From the NCBI RefSeq assembly GCF_026013605.1, contig NZ_JAPDPJ010000019.1, positions 26,091 through 90,090 of the forward strand: a DNA stretch of 64,000 bases. The letters are read 5' to 3'. The notes under the pieces were generated by a model. That model saw nothing but the letters and a program-made list of their open reading frames with translations. It ran no database searches and was not told where the DNA came from. This document shows positions 63,416 to 64,000 of this stretch, one piece after another. Origin of the DNA: Plebeiibacterium sediminum. GTDB taxonomy: Bacteria > Bacteroidota > Bacteroidia > Bacteroidales > Marinilabiliaceae. The translations under genes and the position numbers were made by a program. Position 1 is the first letter of the stretch. Every line of letters starts with the position of its first letter.

Positions 63416-63434
63416 CGGCTCTGGGTACAGATAA
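63416..63434 (+). other. attR, right attachment site
   Basis: A second copy of CGGCTCTGGGTACAGATAA without the rest of a tRNA. It is followed by the presumed original tRNA-Leu terminator. Confidence 0.92.
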
Positions 63435-63474
63435 ACCTCTTGATTAGTTAATAGTCAAGAGGTTTTGTTTTTTA
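63434..63474 (+). terminator. Presumed original tRNA-Leu terminator, displaced by the insertion
   Basis: AACCTCTTGA (63434-63443) pairs perfectly with TCAAGAGGTT (63455-63464), followed by TTGTTTTTT. No gene precedes it on the plus strand now; joining attL to attR would place it just after the tRNA. Confidence 0.8.
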
Positions 63475-63761
63475 TGAGTAGTAAATTGATAGTAAATATT
63501 GATTTATTTTCTTGTAGGTGTATCTTCTAAATTTAATTCTTTGAATTTTAGCTATAATCTTAATATTTTTTGAGTAAACATGTAAACTTTAGTATTTAAT
63601 GTGTTGTTTGTTAGTGTATTAATGGTTTGTATAATGGTTTACGAGTATTACTGTTCTTTGATAACATTTAAATTAAATAGATTATTTATAATCATTAAGT
63701 AAGTTAATGAAATTTTAATTTTTATGTATTAAGTATTTATAAATCCTAAGCTACTAAATTT

Positions 63762-63956
63762 TTAACTTATATTATCTGCAAAATCTTTTGATAGGTGTAA
63801 AATGATAAAACACTCGGTTTCTTCTTTTGAATAATCACTACGAAACCTTTCAACCATCCAACATTCATCTTCTTCAATTTCTTCTAACAATTTTACCTGA
63901 TCTTTAGGATCACGTACAATATTTGGGTCTGGACAAAAAAAATGATTATTTTGCTG
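63762..63956 (-). pseudogene. Possible gene remnant at the right edge
   Basis: A stop-free stretch of 64 codons on the minus strand reads acidic and protein-like (PDPNIVRDPKDQVKLLEEIEE, then ECFIILHLSKDFADNIS) but has no ATG at its start, only an internal Met. It is a likely truncated or decayed gene. The AT-rich stretch 63475-63761 before it holds nothing I can identify. The sequence runs to the window edge without other features. Confidence 0.35.
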
Positions 63957-64000
63957 TTAAATAGAAACAGAAAATAAAAATAAGTAATAAGTTGAAAGAA

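Larger units (their letters stand above)
56703..63434. mobile_element. 6.7-kb integrative element in tRNA-Leu(CAA)
   Basis: The element is bounded by a 19-bp perfect direct repeat (56703-56721 and 63416-63434), the left copy completing the tRNA 3' end. All genes lie on the minus strand: integrase, two unknown genes, a helix-turn-helix protein, a winged-helix-like protein, a possible replication protein, and seven small genes. No conjugation genes, phage structural genes, selfish resistance or restriction cargo was recognised. Short periodic repeats lie near both ends. It looks like a small satellite-like or plasmid-derived integrative element that may depend on a helper for transfer; that dependency is inference. 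Confidence 0.92.

Noticed and set aside
56703..63434. Prophage
   Set aside because: Apart from a DUF5681-like small protein and the integrase, no capsid, tail, lysis or large terminase genes are present.
56703..63434. CRISPR array or retron-like element
   Set aside because: The 11-bp repeats are contiguous, without spacers, and no cas or reverse-transcriptase gene is present.

Overview
The window is AT-rich DNA from a member of the Bacteroidota. The evidence is three SusC/SusD outer-membrane pairs, a hybrid two-component system (HTCS), an ECF-sigma/FecR switch, and Bacteroidetes-type promoters (TTTG-N19-TAnnTTTG) exact at both tRNA genes. The mix of plant-polysaccharide genes, DUF2723 and DUF6427 proteins suggests an environmental or marine Bacteroidia such as Marinilabiliales. 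That placement is an inference.

Region 1 (1-23.5 kb) is a polysaccharide utilisation locus, very probably for arabinan. A minus-strand operon encodes a surface lipoprotein with three LamG-like domains (two are a recent tandem duplication), then SusC-SusD and a second SusC-SusD. A GH43 arabinanase follows behind a strong terminator. Divergently, a full-length HTCS sensor/regulator is followed by two more GH43 lipoproteins, one arabinanase-like and one resembling exo-arabinofuranosidases. A second HTCS, cut by the left edge of the window and closely similar to the first, lies on the other side of the locus. The likely flow is surface capture and endo-cleavage, import by SusCD, exo-cleavage, and sensing of oligosaccharides by the HTCS.

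Region 2 (23.5-42.2 kb) begins with a rubredoxin-glutamate synthase fusion. It then holds an ECF-sigma/FecR/STN-SusC signalling chain with SusD, two surface lipoproteins with DUF4959/DUF4998-type folds, a periplasmic thioredoxin-like protein, a two-aspartate retropepsin-like protease with a PDZ-like tail, an M16 peptidase and a stand-alone STN-domain lipoprotein. There are no carbohydrate enzymes, so peptide or glycoprotein uptake is a reasonable guess. A structured, tandemly repeated leader sits between susD and the next gene.

Region 3 (42.4-56.5 kb) is housekeeping: tRNA-Gln, a DUF2723 (GT117-type) membrane protein, a NodB-type deacetylase, purD, a DUF6427 membrane protein, a NodU-type carbamoyltransferase, tyrS, cvpA, a GH3-type acyl-adenylating enzyme, a deoxynucleoside kinase and an outer-membrane barrel.

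Region 4 (56.6-63.4 kb) is a compact 6.7-kb integrative element in the 3' end of tRNA-Leu(CAA). It is bounded by a 19-bp direct repeat and carries a tyrosine integrase, a helix-turn-helix protein, a possible phage/plasmid-type replication protein and a string of tiny overlapping genes. Three of these are paralogues of each other. The element has matching 11-bp periodic repeats at both ends, and it supplies a new terminator for the tRNA whose original terminator now lies beyond the right end.
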